DNA from: Ruminococcaceae bacterium OttesenSCG-928-A16
GTDB taxonomy: Bacteria; Bacillota; Clostridia; Oscillospirales; Ruminococcaceae
DNA: 64,000 bases
Direction: 5' to 3'
Assembly: GCA_030267215.1 (NCBI GenBank)
Contig: JAJDJP010000001.1
Location: forward strand, 124,001 to 188,000
Both the position numbers and the translations under genes were made by a program. Positions 7,709 to 16,087 of the stretch are shown here, piece by piece. Each line of letters begins with the position of its first letter. Position 1 is the stretch's first letter. A model generated the notes under the pieces. That model saw only the letters and a list, made by a program, of their open reading frames with translations. It ran no database searches and had not been told where the DNA came from.

Positions 7709-8781
7709 GAAAGCACCTCCTCGGTTTCGTCGGCATACAGGTTAACCTTGCTTGCGTCAAAACCTACGGTTACAGCCTGGCCGTCGGGGCGCACTTCGTT
7801 TACGTCTTTGGTGTATTCGTTTAGCTGTATAGTTTGGCCGTTTTCCAGCTTAATTTCATACTCAATAAAGTCGCCTAAAAACACCGAAAACTCGATGATG
7901 CCGGGCATGCCCTCGCCGGTGGTAAAGGATAATTGCTCTGGCCGGGCAGAAAGGGTGGCCTTGCCGGTGTAAGCTTTGCGCAGGGGTATTTGCACCGGTA
8001 TGGTGTTTTCCAGCAGCACGGTGGCATCTTTGCCTTGGGTGCTGTTTACGGTGGCCGGTATAAAGTTAGATACCCCAATAAAGCTGGCCACAAAGGGGTT
8101 TTGTGGTTTGCGATAAATTTCTTCGGGGGTGCCAACCTGCATAATGTCGCCGTTTTTCATTACGGCAATGCGGTCCGATATCGCAAGGGCCTCCTCTTGG
8201 TCGTGCGTTACATAAATGGTGGTAATGCCAAGGCGGCGCTGCAATTTTTTTATTACCGAGCGCATTTGCACCCGCAGTTTGGCGTCGAGGTTAGAGAGGG
8301 GCTCGTCCATTAGCAAAACGCCTGGCTCGATGGCAAAAGCGCGTGCCAACGCAACCCGCTGCTGCTGCCCGCCCGAAAGCTCGTTGGGTTTGCGGTCTTT
8401 CAACGTGCCAATTTGCACAAGGTCCAATGCTTCCTGCACTTTGGGGGCAATTTGGGGTTTGGGCGTTTTTTTGGCTTTTAGGCCGTAGGCCACGTTTTCG
8501 CTTACGGTTAAATGCGGAAAAATAGCATAGTTTTGAAACACCATGCCAATGTCTCTTTTGTGTGCTTCCATGTTGTTAATCATGGTATCGTCAAAATAAA
8601 TTTCGCCGCCGTCTACACTGTTAAAGCCGGCTATCATGCGTAAAAGGGTGGTTTTACCGCAGCCCGAAGGCCCCAGCAAGGTAAAAAACTCTCCCTTTTT
8701 AATTTCTAAATTAATTTTATTTACGGCGGTAAAATCGCCATATTTTTTTGTGGCATCCTTAATAATTACTGCGTGGCTCAT
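7702..8781 (-). CDS. ABC-transporter ATPase, AfuC/FbpC/PotA-like
   Basis: Energises the adjacent permease. Visible motifs are Walker A GPSGCGKTT near residue 38, Q-loop VFQNYAIFPH, signature LSGGQQQR, Walker B VLLMDEP, and switch His in VTHDQEE. After about residue 240 a C-terminal TOBE-type regulatory region follows, with SARPEQL. The ATG at 8781 is preferred over the TTG at 8787 because GGGAGGG sits seven bases before it. The usual length for the class is about 350 residues, so the gene is complete. A long stem-loop separates it from the upstream binding-protein gene. Confidence 0.9.
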   Translation of the reverse strand: MSHAVIIKDATKKYGDFTAVNKINLEIKKGEFFTLLGPSGCGKTTLLRMIAGFNSVDGGEIYFDDTMINNMEAHKRDIGMVFQNYAIFPHLTVSENVAYGLKAKKTPKPQIAPKVQEALDLVQIGTLKDRKPNELSGGQQQRVALARAFAIEPGVLLMDEPLSNLDAKLRVQMRSVIKKLQRRLGITTIYVTHDQEEALAISDRIAVMKNGDIMQVGTPEEIYRKPQNPFVASFIGVSNFIPATVNSTQGKDATVLLENTIPVQIPLRKAYTGKATLSARPEQLSFTTGEGMPGIIEFSVFLGDFIEYEIKLENGQTIQLNEYTKDVNEVRPDGQAVTVGFDASKVNLYADETEEVLSC

Positions 8782-8814
8782 GGCCAATCCCTCCCACAGA
8801 GCGTTTGTTTGAAT

Positions 8815-8850
8815 AGGGCTGTTGCAAAATGTATGTTTTGCAACAGCCCT
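8815..8850. other. Intercistronic 15-bp stem-loop between binding protein and ATPase genes
   Basis: AGGGCTGTTGCAAAA pairs perfectly with TTTTGCAACAGCCCT around a 6-nt loop. Neither strand has a following T-run, so it is better read as an mRNA-stabilising or processing element than as a terminator. Such elements are known to raise binding-protein levels relative to membrane components. Confidence 0.65.
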
Positions 8851-8907
8851 TGTTTAAAATACATGGAAATAAATTTTGCGAAAAAGTAAGGGCTCAATCT
8901 CAAGTGA

Positions 8908-8992
8908 TGTCATTCTGAGGGCGCTTTTTGCCCGAAGAATCTGAATGATGTTGGTTTTGAAAGCAAGATTCTTCACTCCGTTCAGAATGACA
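8908..8992. repeat. Dispersed palindromic element with TGTCATTCTGA ends
   Basis: TGTCATTCTGA (8908-8918) and TCAGAATGACA (8982-8992) are perfect inverted ends. Inside, GAAGAATCT and AGATTCTTC form a second nested inverted pair. The half-site on the minus strand, CATTCTGAACGGAGTGAAGAATCT, belongs to a type of intergenic repeat I recognise from many bacterial genomes. In translation it produces spurious 'HSERSEES' peptides, exactly as in the ORF-track entry 8900-9115. It is noncoding and sits in the intercistronic gap of the transporter operon. Confidence 0.75.
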
Positions 8993-9050
8993 AACGAAGA
9001 GGAGCCGCAAAGGCATCGGGTTTGGTGTTTTGGAGGTTTTAAAACACACG

Positions 9051-10127
9051 CTAGCCAACCATAATATCGTTAAAACGTTCCACAATTTGCTCTTTGTCGT
9101 TGGCGGCCCAGTCAAAGTCGTAATCTACCAATACAAGGTCGCTTAGTTTAATCATGCCTTCCACTTCAATGTCGTTGCGCACTGGGCGGCGGCCCCAATC
9201 TTGGCTTTGGCGTAGCTGGCACTCGTACGAAAGAACATAGTCGATAAACAGTTTTGCGTTTTCTTCGTTGGGGGCACCGTCTACCAATGCTACGCCATCC
9301 GGCACAGCCGAGGTACCATCTTGTGGGTAAACGTAACCAACAGTGTCGTCACCATCGTACTGCACGGCAGATTTTTCTAGCGTTAAGCCTACGTAAAACT
9401 CGCCATCTTTTACCATTTTGTGGCATTTGCCGCTAGAGTCCACCATCTTGCCATCCAGGTTGGCGTATAGATCTTCGATAAATTTCCAGCCATCTTCTTT
9501 GCCGCCGTGGCCCAAAATCATGGTAACCAACTGGGTGTAGGCAGAGCCAGATTTAGAGGGCAGGCAGTAGGCAATTTTGCCTTTCCAGGCGGGGTCCAGC
9601 AGGCTGTCCCAGCCGGTGGGCACTTCCAGGCCGTCTTTTTCTAGCAGGGCTTTGTTGTAAAACAAAACCATAGGCAGCGGAGATTCACCAATCCACAAAT
9701 CGTCAGCATCTTTGTAAGCTTCGTCAATCACGTCATCGCTGCTGCAAACATACGGGGCAAAGTGTTCTTTAAAAGCGGCCAAGCTATCGGCGCCTCCGCC
9801 CCAAAATACGTCGGCAATTGGGTTGGCAGATTCTGCCTTAATGCGGTTTAAAAGCTCGCCGGTGCCGGCGGCAACAACTTCTACTTTAATGCTGGGGTAT
9901 TTTTCCATAAAGGCGTTTATGCCGGCGTTTAGTGGGTCGGCATCGTGTGGGGAATACACAACAACGGTGCCGCTATGTTCTTTATCGGGGGTAGAGGCCG
10001 CCGGGGCGGCGCTGCCGGCAGGGGCAGAGGGTGATGGGGTAGAAGCCGGCGTACTGCCACAGGCGGCAAGGCCTGCACATAATAGGGTTGCCAGTAAAAT
10101 TGCAACTGCGCTTTTGGCTCGTTTCAT
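9051..10127 (-). CDS. ABC-transporter substrate-binding lipoprotein, AfuA/FbpA-like
   Basis: An extracellular solute-binding lipoprotein of 358 residues. It has a Lys/Arg start, a hydrophobic signal and an LAACG lipobox at about residues 20-24, then a Ser/Pro/Ala-rich linker. The mature part shows the class features VVVYSPHDADPLNAGI, ADVFWGGGADSL, a PTGWDSLLDPAWKGKI segment, and YPQDGTSAVPDGVALV. It delivers substrate to the fused permease downstream. AAAGGAG precedes the ATG. The conserved iron-ligand tyrosines of true FbpA cannot be confirmed, and the related AfuA binds hexose phosphate, so the ligand is left open. It is preceded by a -10-only promoter and probably depends on the response regulator at 10510. 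Confidence 0.88.
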   Translation of the reverse strand: MKRAKSAVAILLATLLCAGLAACGSTPASTPSPSAPAGSAAPAASTPDKEHSGTVVVYSPHDADPLNAGINAFMEKYPSIKVEVVAAGTGELLNRIKAESANPIADVFWGGGADSLAAFKEHFAPYVCSSDDVIDEAYKDADDLWIGESPLPMVLFYNKALLEKDGLEVPTGWDSLLDPAWKGKIAYCLPSKSGSAYTQLVTMILGHGGKEDGWKFIEDLYANLDGKMVDSSGKCHKMVKDGEFYVGLTLEKSAVQYDGDDTVGYVYPQDGTSAVPDGVALVDGAPNEENAKLFIDYVLSYECQLRQSQDWGRRPVRNDIEVEGMIKLSDLVLVDYDFDWAANDKEQIVERFNDIMVG

Positions 10128-10201
10128 AATTCAAATCTCCTTTTTAATAGGGCTATGCTACTATAAAATGGGTTTGCTTTATAGCCGATAAATTTGCATG
10201 T

Positions 10202-10233
10202 AGGGTGGCCACCCTTGCTCTGCTTTTATTATA
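10202..10233 (-). promoter_or_regulatory. Probable promoter of the AfuABC-like operon
   Basis: On the minus strand a consensus TATAAT (10228-10233) lies about 100 nt before the lipoprotein start, with no good -35 hexamer at the right distance. That pattern is common for activator-dependent promoters. A perfect 14-nt palindrome AGGGTGGCCACCCT (10202-10215) lies just downstream in the leader. The rest of the gap 10128-10509 holds only the terminator at 10359. Confidence 0.5.
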
Positions 10234-10358
10234 TCGCCCAGCAACGGGGGTTTACCAGCAGGCAAAACTGACATTTGCTTTGTAATTCTGCACTTTTAAG
10301 CATTTTGTGCAAAAAAAGCGAGTATTCATTTTGGAATATAGAGGTTTTGCACAGGCGC

Positions 10359-10388
10359 AAAAAACCGGCATAACCAAAGTTATGCCGG
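10359..10388 (-). terminator. Terminator of the sensor/regulator operon
   Basis: On the minus strand CCGGCATAAC/GTTATGCCGG (10-bp perfect stem, 4-nt loop) is followed by six T residues. It ends transcription of the binding protein-kinase-regulator unit about 120 nt after the regulator stop and separates it from the transporter operon. Confidence 0.85.
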
Positions 10389-10509
10389 GTAAAATAGTGG
10401 TTTGGCCTTAGAATATTGCACCCTAAACCCCTGCTGGGCACAAAGAAAAGGGGCACCTGAACACAGGGGCTGGTTTAAGGTATGCCAACCCAAAAGGGGA
10501 AGGCACGGC

Positions 10510-11265
10510 TTACTGCCCGCTTGCCTGATATTCTGACGGGGAAAGCCCGGTTAATTTTTTAAACAGGGTGCTAAAATAGGTGGTGTCTTGGTAGCCAACA
10601 GCGTCGGCCACTTCGTATACTTTCAGGCGGCAATCTTTTAACAGTTGCATGGCTTTGTGCATGCGGTAGCGGGTAAGGTAGTTGTTAAAAGTGTGGTTGG
10701 TTTCTTTTTTAAATACCCGGCTAAGGTAACCTTCGCTTATGGCAAGTTCTTCGGCCACGCTTGCCACACTTATGCCCGGCTGCCCATACTGCTGGGCAAT
10801 GCAATCCATTGCCATGGCAACATAGCGGCTTTTGTCTCCCTTTTTTATCTGGAAGGATAAAATATCTTGCTGGGTGGGCGGGTTGTGCTGTTTTGGCAAC
10901 CGGCTTTTTGCTTTTTCTACGGCAGCTTCCAGCTCGCCATCGGCAAAAGGTTTTAGCACGTAATCTACCACGCCTAGCTTTACGGCGCTTTGCGCATAGC
11001 TAAAATCGCTATGGGCAGAAAGGATAATAGCCTCTACCTGTATGCCGTTTTGGGCTAGTTGCGCCAGCATTTGCACCCCGTCCATCTGCGGCATTTTCAT
11101 GTCGGTAATTACAATATCGGGGGCAAGGCGTTTAATAATTTGCAAACCGGCAAGGCCGTTTTCGGCTTCGCCCACCACAACACAGCCCAATTGTGCCCAG
11201 TTAATAGCCAGCACAATGCCTTTGCGCACCAGTGCTTCGTCTTCTACAACAACAACCTTAACCAT
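10510..11265 (-). CDS. AraC-type response regulator (YesN family)
   Basis: A 251-residue regulator. The N-terminal receiver domain has VVVVEDEALVRKGI, the phosphoacceptor Asp in DIVITDMKMPQMDG, and the Lys in YVLKPF. The C-terminal AraC/XylS DNA-binding domain contains SEGYLSRVFKKET and the signature VADAVGYQDTTYFSTLFKKLTGLSPSEY. The ATG at 11265 is chosen over the ORF-track start because AAAGGAGG lies seven bases upstream and the protein then begins directly at the receiver fold. It overlaps the kinase gene by 8 nt and so is translationally coupled to it. The likely target is the transporter operon immediately downstream. Confidence 0.92.
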   Translation of the reverse strand: MVKVVVVEDEALVRKGIVLAINWAQLGCVVVGEAENGLAGLQIIKRLAPDIVITDMKMPQMDGVQMLAQLAQNGIQVEAIILSAHSDFSYAQSAVKLGVVDYVLKPFADGELEAAVEKAKSRLPKQHNPPTQQDILSFQIKKGDKSRYVAMAMDCIAQQYGQPGISVASVAEELAISEGYLSRVFKKETNHTFNNYLTRYRMHKAMQLLKDCRLKVYEVADAVGYQDTTYFSTLFKKLTGLSPSEYQASGQ

Positions 11266-12973
11266 CTGCGGCCTCCTTTCGGTTTGGCAAGCGCACCGTA
11301 ATGGTGGTGCCAACCCCGGCTATGGAATGAGCCGACAAACCATACTGCCGCCCGTAGTTCATGCGCACAATGTGGTTTACATTATATAGCCCCAGGTGGC
11401 CTTCTACAATTTGGCTGTCTTCCTGGTGCAGCTCGGCAATCATCTCGGGCGGCATGCCACAGCCGTCGTCGGTAATCGAAATTAGCAAATCGTCTTCATC
11501 GGGCAAGGCGTAAATATAAATATAGCCGCTTTCTTTGCCTTCTAGGCCGTGCATAATGGCGTTTTCTACAAGGGGTTGCAAAATAAGCTTGGGTATCACG
11601 CTATCGGCCAGGGCAGGGGGTAAATCCAGCACATATCTAAACCGCCCCGAAAAGCGAATGCGCTGAATATCGACATAGCTTTGAATCATGTCTAGCTCTT
11701 GCTGCAGGGTAACAAAATTGCCGCCAGAGATACTGCGCCGCAAAATAACGGCAAGGTTGCTGGTGATGGTGGCAATTTGGGGCACATTGTTAATTTTGGC
11801 CAACCACTTTACGGTATCTAGCGTATTGTATAAAAAGTGGGGGTTTAGCTGGGCCTGCAACAGCCTAATTTGAGATTCATCTACCTCGTGCTGCTGTTGC
11901 AGTATGGTTTGCATGTGGGTTTGCAAATCGGTGGTCATCTGGTTAAAGTTTTGGGTAAGCTGGCCCAGCTCATCGGTGCGGCTGGTGCTAATGTGCACAT
12001 TTAAATTGCCTTGTTTAACCTGTGCCATGCCCCGGCTTAACCGGCTAATGGGCCGTGCCAGCCCCCGGCTTAGCAGCACCGAAAAAACAATGCACAAAAC
12101 AAGGCTTACCAGCGCCATAATTAAGCTAACGTTGCGCATGGTGGCAATGGTGCTGCCAGCCAAAATTTTGGGTTGCTGCAACAATAAATAATAACCACTG
12201 CCCGCAAGCACGCTGGGGTAGTATTCATCATCGCCCAGTTGCAGCGTGGTAGCGTTTGCCGCGGCAAGGTGGTTGCGCACGGTTTTAAGGGTTTTTTCGG
12301 GCAGGTTTTGGCGGCGGCTGTACACAAGGTTGCCGGTGTCGTTTAACAAAATGGCAACCTCGTTGCCGCTGTTGTATAAGCCTAAAATATCGGCAAATGC
12401 CGCAGGGGGAAACCCAACAACCGCAAAACCGGTTGCCATGCCGGTGCTGCTGGCAAGTTGCTGCGCCATGTAAAAGTTGTAAACCGGGGTGGTGCCAAAC
12501 CCCTGCACGCTGTACTGCACCGGCCCGCTGGCCTGTGCCGCTTTGTGCAGCACGCCCCAGTGCACCGGCAGCGTGGCATACGCAAGCGAACTATTGGTGG
12601 TAAAACGCAGTTTACCGCCCATATCGTACAACGAAAGAGTAACGTTGCTGGGCAGTTTGCCCAAGGCCTCGTACAGGGCAAGGTACACGTCGTCGGGGCG
12701 GGTACCGCTGTTATCTACCATAGCACGGCTAAAAAAATCGTTTCCATCGGCAACTTGGCCTAAAACACGGGTGCTTTGGGTAAAAACCAAATCCATTTTA
12801 TCGCCCATTTCGGCCAGGCGTGCCTGGGCGGTGGCGGTGGCCTGGTTTTGCACGCTTACGCTAAATAGCTGTGTCATAAGCAGGTTGCCGCCAAGCAAAG
12901 GCAACAAGGCCACCAGTAGGCAGCCTAATAATATGCGGTATTTAAACGAAAGATTGCGCACCCACTTTACCAT
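11258..12973 (-). CDS. Sensor histidine kinase (YesM family)
   Basis: A membrane kinase of about 571 residues. One hydrophobic segment near residues 12-35 and another near 285-305 bracket an extracytoplasmic sensor domain of about 250 residues. A HAMP linker follows (RPISRLSRGMAQVKQGNL). The His_kinase domain has the phosphoacceptor His in LNPHFLYNTLDT at about residue 380. The ATP-binding domain shows LQPLVENAIMHG and DDGCGMP. The GTG at 12982 and the ATG at 12973 are both possible; AGGTG spaced six bases favours the ATG. It sits between a dedicated binding lipoprotein and the regulator, so it probably senses the ligand-loaded lipoprotein. Confidence 0.92.
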   Translation of the reverse strand: MVKWVRNLSFKYRILLGCLLVALLPLLGGNLLMTQLFSVSVQNQATATAQARLAEMGDKMDLVFTQSTRVLGQVADGNDFFSRAMVDNSGTRPDDVYLALYEALGKLPSNVTLSLYDMGGKLRFTTNSSLAYATLPVHWGVLHKAAQASGPVQYSVQGFGTTPVYNFYMAQQLASSTGMATGFAVVGFPPAAFADILGLYNSGNEVAILLNDTGNLVYSRRQNLPEKTLKTVRNHLAAANATTLQLGDDEYYPSVLAGSGYYLLLQQPKILAGSTIATMRNVSLIMALVSLVLCIVFSVLLSRGLARPISRLSRGMAQVKQGNLNVHISTSRTDELGQLTQNFNQMTTDLQTHMQTILQQQHEVDESQIRLLQAQLNPHFLYNTLDTVKWLAKINNVPQIATITSNLAVILRRSISGGNFVTLQQELDMIQSYVDIQRIRFSGRFRYVLDLPPALADSVIPKLILQPLVENAIMHGLEGKESGYIYIYALPDEDDLLISITDDGCGMPPEMIAELHQEDSQIVEGHLGLYNVNHIVRMNYGRQYGLSAHSIAGVGTTITVRLPNRKEAADG

Positions 12974-13003
12974 TATAAACACCTAAACAGTAGTTAATTT
13001 GCC

Positions 13004-14017
13004 CTACAACCCCTGCCAATATGCCAGCACAGGTTCACGAATCTCGGCCGAAAAAGCATAATCGTATTGCAAAACCGTTATTTCGTTTAGCGGCACAAGG
13101 CCTTTGTACTCCTTAATATCGGCCCGTACCGAGCGGCGGCTCATGTCATTCACCAGCATTTGCTGCACATCGCGCGAAAGGATAAAATCGATAAACAAGC
13201 GGGCATTGTTGGCGTTTGGCGCATTTTGCACCAGCGATATTGCGTCTGGCACCACGCTGGTTCCCTCGGTGGGGTACACAATGGCAATGTCGCTGCCGGC
13301 TTGTATATATCGCAGCGCAACTTCCTCCAGCGCTATGCCCACCAAAAAGTTACCGCTGGCAACGGCGGCGGTAATATCGGCCGAACGCTCTACCATTTTG
13401 CCCTGCACGTTGCTGGCAAGTTGTTCCATTTCGGCCCAGCCATTTTGGGCCGATACCTGCATGAGGGTGGAAATTGCAGTAAAGCTGGAGGCGGAAACCG
13501 TGGGGCTGGTAAAGGCAGTAAGCCCCTGCCAGTGTGGCTGCGCCAATTGTGCCCAGCCGGTGGGGGCGTTTTTGGCGCTTACCAGCTTGGTGTTATACAC
13601 CAGCACAATGGGCAGCGCCGAAAAAGGGGTCCACATATTGTTTTCGCTTTTAAAAAATGGCAGCACATTCTCGGCTTCGGGGCTTTGGTAATTTTGAAAA
13701 AACGCCCTGTATGCCTCGTGAGATTCGGCCCCGCCACCAAAAATAACGTCGGCAACAGGGGCGTTGCTTTCGTTGGCTATTTGCTCAAATAAATCTAGCG
13801 TGTTGCCGGTAACCACGGTGGTCCACACGCCGGTACGTTCCTCAAATTCCTTAATAATAGGGCCGTACACATCTAAAGGATGCGAAGTATAAACGGTGAG
13901 TGTTTGCCGTGCACCGGTGGGCAGGGAAGGCGGGCTGTTGTTTGGCATAGCGCAACCCGTTAGCGCAAACAATGCCAGCAACAGGCAAAGCAGTAGCGCC
14001 ATGGCTCGCTTTAACAT
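13004..14017 (-). CDS. Extracytoplasmic binding lipoprotein of the sensor system (AfuA/PgtC-like)
   Basis: A 337-residue lipoprotein: basic N-terminus, hydrophobic signal, LTGC lipobox near residue 22. The mature protein belongs to the same family as the transporter lipoprotein at 9051. It shares the YTSHPLDVYGPI, ADVIFGGGAESH, PTGWAQL and YPTEGTSVVPDAISLV landmarks, but is clearly diverged. The ATG at 14017 has GGAGG seven bases upstream; the ORF-track start at 14050 does not. It is the first gene of a three-gene unit with the kinase and regulator, like the Pgt and related systems in which a periplasmic protein presents ligand to the kinase. A role in sensing rather than bulk transport is inferred from position. 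Confidence 0.82.
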   Translation of the reverse strand: MLKRAMALLLCLLLALFALTGCAMPNNSPPSLPTGARQTLTVYTSHPLDVYGPIIKEFEERTGVWTTVVTGNTLDLFEQIANESNAPVADVIFGGGAESHEAYRAFFQNYQSPEAENVLPFFKSENNMWTPFSALPIVLVYNTKLVSAKNAPTGWAQLAQPHWQGLTAFTSPTVSASSFTAISTLMQVSAQNGWAEMEQLASNVQGKMVERSADITAAVASGNFLVGIALEEVALRYIQAGSDIAIVYPTEGTSVVPDAISLVQNAPNANNARLFIDFILSRDVQQMLVNDMSRRSVRADIKEYKGLVPLNEITVLQYDYAFSAEIREPVLAYWQGL

Positions 14018-14087
14018 GGCCGTTCCTCCTTTTTTATACCGGGGATACATTTATAACAGGACTGCTTTTAAACACGCAAACAAGGTG

Positions 14088-14110
14088 ATTATATTCTAAC
14101 AAATATTGTT
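14088..14110 (-). promoter_or_regulatory. Promoter/operator of the sensor operon
   Basis: A minus-strand TATAAT (14088-14093) lies about 75 nt before the lipoprotein start. AACAA-ATA-TTGTT (14098-14110), a perfect 5-bp inverted repeat with a 3-nt centre, sits inside the promoter spacer. No good -35 is visible. The gap 14018-14418 contains this site and the divergent deoD promoter and nothing else recognisable. Confidence 0.45.
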
Positions 14111-14311
14111 AATATTGTGGCGCAAAGTGTAAAAAATGTCAAATGTTTTTGCGTGCCAATGTGGGATACAACACTGCCGCAGAACTAGTGGTTGCAAGGG
14201 TTTAAAAGCTGCTTTTTTATACGGTGCAAGTGGGCGGCACTTGGTTGTGGTGTTTAAAAATAAAAACATAGCCGGGGTACCTGTGCAATTGTGGCGCAAA
14301 AAAAGTGGGTA

Positions 14312-14320
14312 TGTTATACT
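14312..14320 (+). promoter_or_regulatory. Extended -10 promoter of the deoD unit
   Basis: TGTTATACT is an extended -10 element about 100 nt upstream of deoD. A canonical -35 is not evident. Confidence 0.5.
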
Positions 14321-14418
14321 TAATAAAAGTAAGCCCCCACTGCTAGGGGAGCAAAATACACCCCTATTTTAATAAAAAACCACTGCTTGCAGGTAACTGA
14401 TATTTTAAGGAGAGATGT

Positions 14419-15135
14419 ATGATGTCAACCCCACATATTTCGGCCCAGGCTGGGCAAATTGCCCCAACAGTGCTGATGCCAGGAGACCCTTTGCGTGCCA
14501 AATTTATTGCCGAAACCTTTTTGCAAAATGCTGTACAGTTTAACCAGGTGCGTGGCATGTTGGGGTATACGGGGCTGTATAACGGCAAGCCGGTTTCGGT
14601 TATGGGCAGTGGCATGGGTATGCCCTCTATTGGCATTTACTCGTACGAGCTATTTACCCAATATGGGGTAGAAAACATTATTCGGGTGGGCTCTGGCGGG
14701 GCCTATAGCGCCCAGCTTGCCTTGTTTGATGTGCTGCTTTGCACCGGGGCCTATAGTGAATCTAGCTATGGAAAAACCCAAAACGGAGACACCGAAGAAA
14801 TGAAAAAACCAAGCGAAGCCTTGAATGAAAAACTGCGCCAAAGCGCCAAGGCCCAAGGCGTTGCCTTAACCGAGGGCGTAGTGCACAGCAGCGATGTATT
14901 TTACCGTGCAGAACAACCGGGCACACCCTATTGGCAGGTTTTGCGCGATGAAAAAGGTTGCCTTGCGGTAGAAATGGAGAGCTTTGCGCTGTTTCATAAT
15001 GCGGCGGTTACTGGCAAAAATGCCGCCTGTGTGCTCACTATTTCCGATAGTTTTATCACCCCGGAAATAACCACCCCCGAGCAGCGTGAAAAAAGCTTTA
15101 CCGACATGATGAAGGTAGCCTTAGGAACCCTATAA
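14419..15135 (+). CDS. deoD: Purine nucleoside phosphorylase (DeoD type)
   Basis: Phosphorolyses purine (deoxy)nucleosides to the base and (deoxy)ribose 1-phosphate. The 238-residue length and the landmarks match the hexameric DeoD family: VLMPGDPLRAKFIAETFL near residue 20, VMGSGMGMPSIGIYSYEL, VGSGGAYS, and EMESFALF with the catalytic Glu region. A serine-rich DSFITPE sits near the C-terminus, where other DeoD proteins have the catalytic Asp. AAGGAGAG precedes the double ATG; the first one is used here. It is followed within 30 nt by cdd, so both probably form a nucleoside-salvage unit with the downstream Bmp-type lipoprotein as a possible functional partner. Confidence 0.93.
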   Translation: MMSTPHISAQAGQIAPTVLMPGDPLRAKFIAETFLQNAVQFNQVRGMLGYTGLYNGKPVSVMGSGMGMPSIGIYSYELFTQYGVENIIRVGSGGAYSAQLALFDVLLCTGAYSESSYGKTQNGDTEEMKKPSEALNEKLRQSAKAQGVALTEGVVHSSDVFYRAEQPGTPYWQVLRDEKGCLAVEMESFALFHNAAVTGKNAACVLTISDSFITPEITTPEQREKSFTDMMKVALGTL

Positions 15136-15161
15136 TTTAACCAAAACAAGCAGGTGAAACG

Positions 15162-15584
15162 ATGGATTTTGATGCCCGGGCACTAGCGGCGGCTGCGGTA
15201 GCAGCACGAAGCAACTCCTACTCGCCATACTCTGGTTTTGCGGTGGGGGCAGCTTTGCTGTGCGCCAATGGTGCCGTGTATACCGGCTGCAATGTAGAAA
15301 ATGCCGCCTATAGTGTAACCAATTGTGCCGAGCGCACAGCCTTGTTTGCCGCTGTAAACGCAGGCCAGCGCACATTTGTGGCGTTGGCAGTAGCGGGTGG
15401 CCCGGCAGCACAACAACCACCGCTGCCTGCTTGCCCGCCCTGCGGCGTGTGCCGCCAGGCGTTGTACGAGTTTACGGGCCCTGGCCTGCCGGTGGTGCTG
15501 GCACAAACCGAAACCGATTACACCATTACAACTTTGGGTGCGCTATTGCCCCAAGGCTTTGGCCCCGCCAACCTAAGCGAATAG
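15162..15584 (+). CDS. cdd: Cytidine deaminase
   Basis: Deaminates cytidine and deoxycytidine to uridine forms. Typical tetrameric Cdd: [14 protein letters not shown] near residue 20, the Cys and catalytic Glu in NCAERTALF near residue 54, and the two further zinc-ligand cysteines in PPCGVCRQ near residue 93. The 140-residue length is normal. AGGTGA precedes the ATG. It lies 26 nt after deoD on the same strand. Confidence 0.93.
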   Translation: MDFDARALAAAAVAARSNSYSPYSGFAVGAALLCANGAVYTGCNVENAAYSVTNCAERTALFAAVNAGQRTFVALAVAGGPAAQQPPLPACPPCGVCRQALYEFTGPGLPVVLAQTETDYTITTLGALLPQGFGPANLSE

Positions 15585-15648
15585 CCCTTATACCCCTTGC
15601 CGTGCTGTGGTGTGGCCAAAACTAAGAATAAACAGGAGACCTGTTGCG

Positions 15649-15912
15649 ATGAAGAAGGAATATACCTTTGAAGCAGAGATACAAAAAGTAGAGGGTATAG
15701 ACGGTGCCTATATTCATATCCCGTTTGATGTAAAGGCTGAATTTGGCAAAGGCAGGGTGCCGGTGCACGCCACCTTTGATGGCGAACCGTACGACGGCAG
15801 CCTTGTGCGCATGCAAACGCCCGGGCACATTATTGGTATTCGCAAAGATATCCGTGCCAGAATTGGCAAGCAACCGGGCGATGTAATAAAGGTTACCCTG
15901 CAAGAACGCTAG
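15649..15912 (+). CDS. DUF1905 family protein
   Basis: A small 87-residue protein starting [11 protein letters not shown]. It contains the DUF1905 beta-barrel pattern: [21 protein letters not shown], then [18 protein letters not shown] and a final VKVTL strand. The ATG at 15649 has AGGAGA upstream and replaces the longer ORF-track start. The biochemical role of DUF1905 is not known to me. It is 64 nt after cdd and may be cotranscribed with it. Confidence 0.8.
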   Translation: MKKEYTFEAEIQKVEGIDGAYIHIPFDVKAEFGKGRVPVHATFDGEPYDGSLVRMQTPGHIIGIRKDIRARIGKQPGDVIKVTLQER

Positions 15913-15973
15913 CAGGCGCCTATTATGCGGGCGGCTGTAATTCTTTTGTAATACCATTGTAATTTAATGCCGG

Positions 15974-16003
15974 TTGATGTTTGAAGGCAGGATAGAGTAT
16001 TAT
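15974..16003 (+). promoter_or_regulatory. Promoter of the Bmp-type lipoprotein
   Basis: TTGATG (15974-15979), an 18-nt spacer and TATTAT (15998-16003). A short GGCCT/AGGCC stem (16024-16041) lies in the leader. Confidence 0.55.
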
Positions 16004-16087
16004 TAGTAATAGAGATTTTAAGGGGCCTGCAAGCGTAGGCCTTGTCTTGTTATGTTATAGAAAAACGAGAAGAGAGGGGGATTGGCG

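Noticed and set aside
8900-9115. 71-codon minus-strand ORF containing CHSERSEES
   Set aside because: This is the well-known translation artefact of the palindromic repeat at 8908-8992.
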